From positions 1 through 6,807 of the forward strand of contig CALLHT010000249.1 in the NCBI GenBank assembly GCA_938009335.1: a stretch of 6,807 bases of DNA. Reading direction: 5' to 3'. A program made the position numbers and the translations under genes. Shown here piece by piece: positions 5,892-6,807 of the stretch. The stretch is from an uncultured Rhizobiaceae group bacterium (lineage in GTDB: Bacteria; Pseudomonadota; Alphaproteobacteria; Rhizobiales; Rhizobiaceae). Numbering within the stretch: the stretch's first letter is position 1; each line of letters starts with the position of its first letter. The notes below the pieces were generated by a model that made no database searches, had not been told where the DNA came from, and worked only from the letters and a program-made list of their open reading frames with translations.

Positions 5892-6807
5892 GGCTCTACG
5901 CCTGCGTCTACGACCACCCGAAGCACTGTCGTCGCTTGTCTGCGACGTTGCTTTTTTCTGCGGCAGGTTCACAACTTCACCCAATTGAGGGAAGGGATCT
6001 ACCTTGTTTGGCATGGCCATCGCGTTGACGAAATGGTCCTGAAAATCTGCCTCAAGAGCCGTTTCAATTTTTTCGATCTTTGTGACTGTATCCTCGATTT
6101 CACGGCGGAAATCGCGATTTAGAAGCGCCATCTTGGCGCCATAGCCTGCCGCGTTGCCAACCGCATTGACCTTCTCCAAATCACAATCCGGAATGAGGCC
6201 TAGAACCATCGCATATTTCGGATCGATAAACGTGCCGAAAGCGCCTGCAAAAGAGATCGAATCGACCTTGTCTATGCCCTGTTTATCCATCAGCAGTTTG
6301 ATGCCGGCATAGAGCGCTGCCTTTGCAAGCTGGATTGCACGAACATCAGTTTGTGAGATCTTCAATTCTTGCTCGCCACGCCACAGAACATAGGAAAATG
6401 TACGGCCGTCTTCGATAATGCGATCTGATTTCCCGGCCATTGAGCCATTAACAACACCATCTTCAGATATGATGCCGCTAAGATACATTTCAGCAATCAC
6501 CTCGATGATTGCCGAGCCACAAACGCCCGTCACACCGGTGACGCTGGAGGCGGCTTCAAAGCCTTCTTCGTCGGACCACATATCCACGCCGATGATTTTG
6601 ACTTTTGGCTCCAGCGTTTCCGGATCAATTCTTACGCGTTCAATCGCACCTGGGGCAGCGCGTTGCCCGCATGAGATTTCTGCGCCTTCAAAGGCAGGGC
6701 CGGTGGGAGAGGAGGCAGCTACCGTGCGTTCGGAATTGCCAAGCACAATCTCTGCGTTTGTTCCCACGTCCACCACCAACATTTGGCTTTCCTGACGATG
6801 CGGGCCC
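5883..6807 (-). CDS. RACo-like corrinoid-protein reductive activator (DUF4445, ASKHA domain), C-terminal part, cut by window edge
   Basis: The visible 307 residues are the C-terminal ASKHA ATPase part of a DUF4445 protein. Family members such as RACo use ATP and a 2Fe-2S ferredoxin domain to re-reduce inactive cob(II)alamin in corrinoid methyltransferase systems, including those for methylamines and betaines. Evidence includes MLVVDVGTNAEIVLGN (phosphate-binding type loop), SSPTGPAFEGAEISCGQRAA, TGVTGVCGSAIIEVIAEMYL, RAIQLAKAALYAG, FAGAFGTFIDP and GNAAGYGAKMALLN. The frame stays open through the window edge (6783-6807 reads GPHRQESQ), and the Met at 6782 lies mid-domain, so it is not the true start. 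Full-length relatives have about 600-700 residues, with the ferredoxin and linker domains expected beyond the window. After PFPQLGEVVNLPQ comes a Ser/Thr/Asp-rich linker and a GGRRRRRRARG tail. It converges on the DUF1127 gene with stop codons abutting. The partner methyltransferase and corrinoid protein are presumably outside the window. Confidence 0.88.
   Translation of the reverse strand, partial: GPHRQESQMLVVDVGTNAEIVLGNSERTVAASSPTGPAFEGAEISCGQRAAPGAIERVRIDPETLEPKVKIIGVDMWSDEEGFEAASSVTGVTGVCGSAIIEVIAEMYLSGIISEDGVVNGSMAGKSDRIIEDGRTFSYVLWRGEQELKISQTDVRAIQLAKAALYAGIKLLMDKQGIDKVDSISFAGAFGTFIDPKYAMVLGLIPDCDLEKVNAVGNAAGYGAKMALLNRDFRREIEDTVTKIEKIETALEADFQDHFVNAMAMPNKVDPFPQLGEVVNLPQKKATSQTSDDSASGGRRRRRRARG

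Noticed and set aside
6780..6782. ATG at 6782 as the true start of the RACo-like gene
   Set aside because: The frame remains open to the window edge, and this Met lies directly before a mid-domain ASKHA loop, so the gene continues beyond the window.

Overview
The window looks like chromosomal DNA of an alphaproteobacterium, probably a marine member of the Rhodobacterales or Hyphomicrobiales. The basis is the protein set: a GlxA-type AraC regulator, a DUF1127 small protein next to a divergent LysR gene, and an aerobic lineage carrying a DUF4445 (ASKHA) corrinoid-protein activator with an Arg-rich tail. Base composition is moderate by eye, with AT-rich intergenic stretches. No rRNA, tRNA, CRISPR array, transposase or integrase was seen, so this reads as ordinary, densely packed chromosome.

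Layout from left to right. Positions 1-61 hold no supported gene. An intrinsic-terminator-like hairpin (62-93) closes a minus-strand glxA-like regulator (79-1083). Upstream of it lies a minus-strand HAD type II haloacid dehalogenase-like gene (1233-1940). A 94-bp divergent spacer separates that gene from a plus-strand TPR protein with a C-terminal 2OG-Fe(II) oxygenase-like domain (2035-3525). Its stop codon overlaps, tail to tail, the stop of a minus-strand FkbM-family methyltransferase (3522-4475). A minus-strand LysR regulator (4581-5495) follows and is divergent from a small plus-strand DUF1127 gene (5601-5882). The last base of the DUF1127 gene directly abuts the stop codon of a minus-strand gene for the C-terminal part of a RACo-like corrinoid activator (5883 to beyond 6807), which is cut by the window edge.

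How the genes may work together. The two outer genes could belong to one theme: RACo-type proteins reactivate corrinoid methyltransferases, and GlxA-family regulators of this type include GbdR and CdhR, which control quaternary-amine catabolism. That link is inference, because no methyltransferase or corrinoid protein is inside the window. The inner genes (HAD hydrolase, TPR-oxygenase, FkbM methyltransferase, LysR/DUF1127 pair) alternate in strand and do not form one operon. The TPR-oxygenase and FkbM genes are fused at their 3' ends, which may couple their expression through antisense 3' ends.

No clear undescribed system was found. The points most worth a second look are the unusual iron-ligand pattern of the TPR-oxygenase, the two tail-to-tail gene pairs with no intergenic space, the hexa-arginine tail of the corrinoid activator, and the terminator that contains the glxA stop codon.
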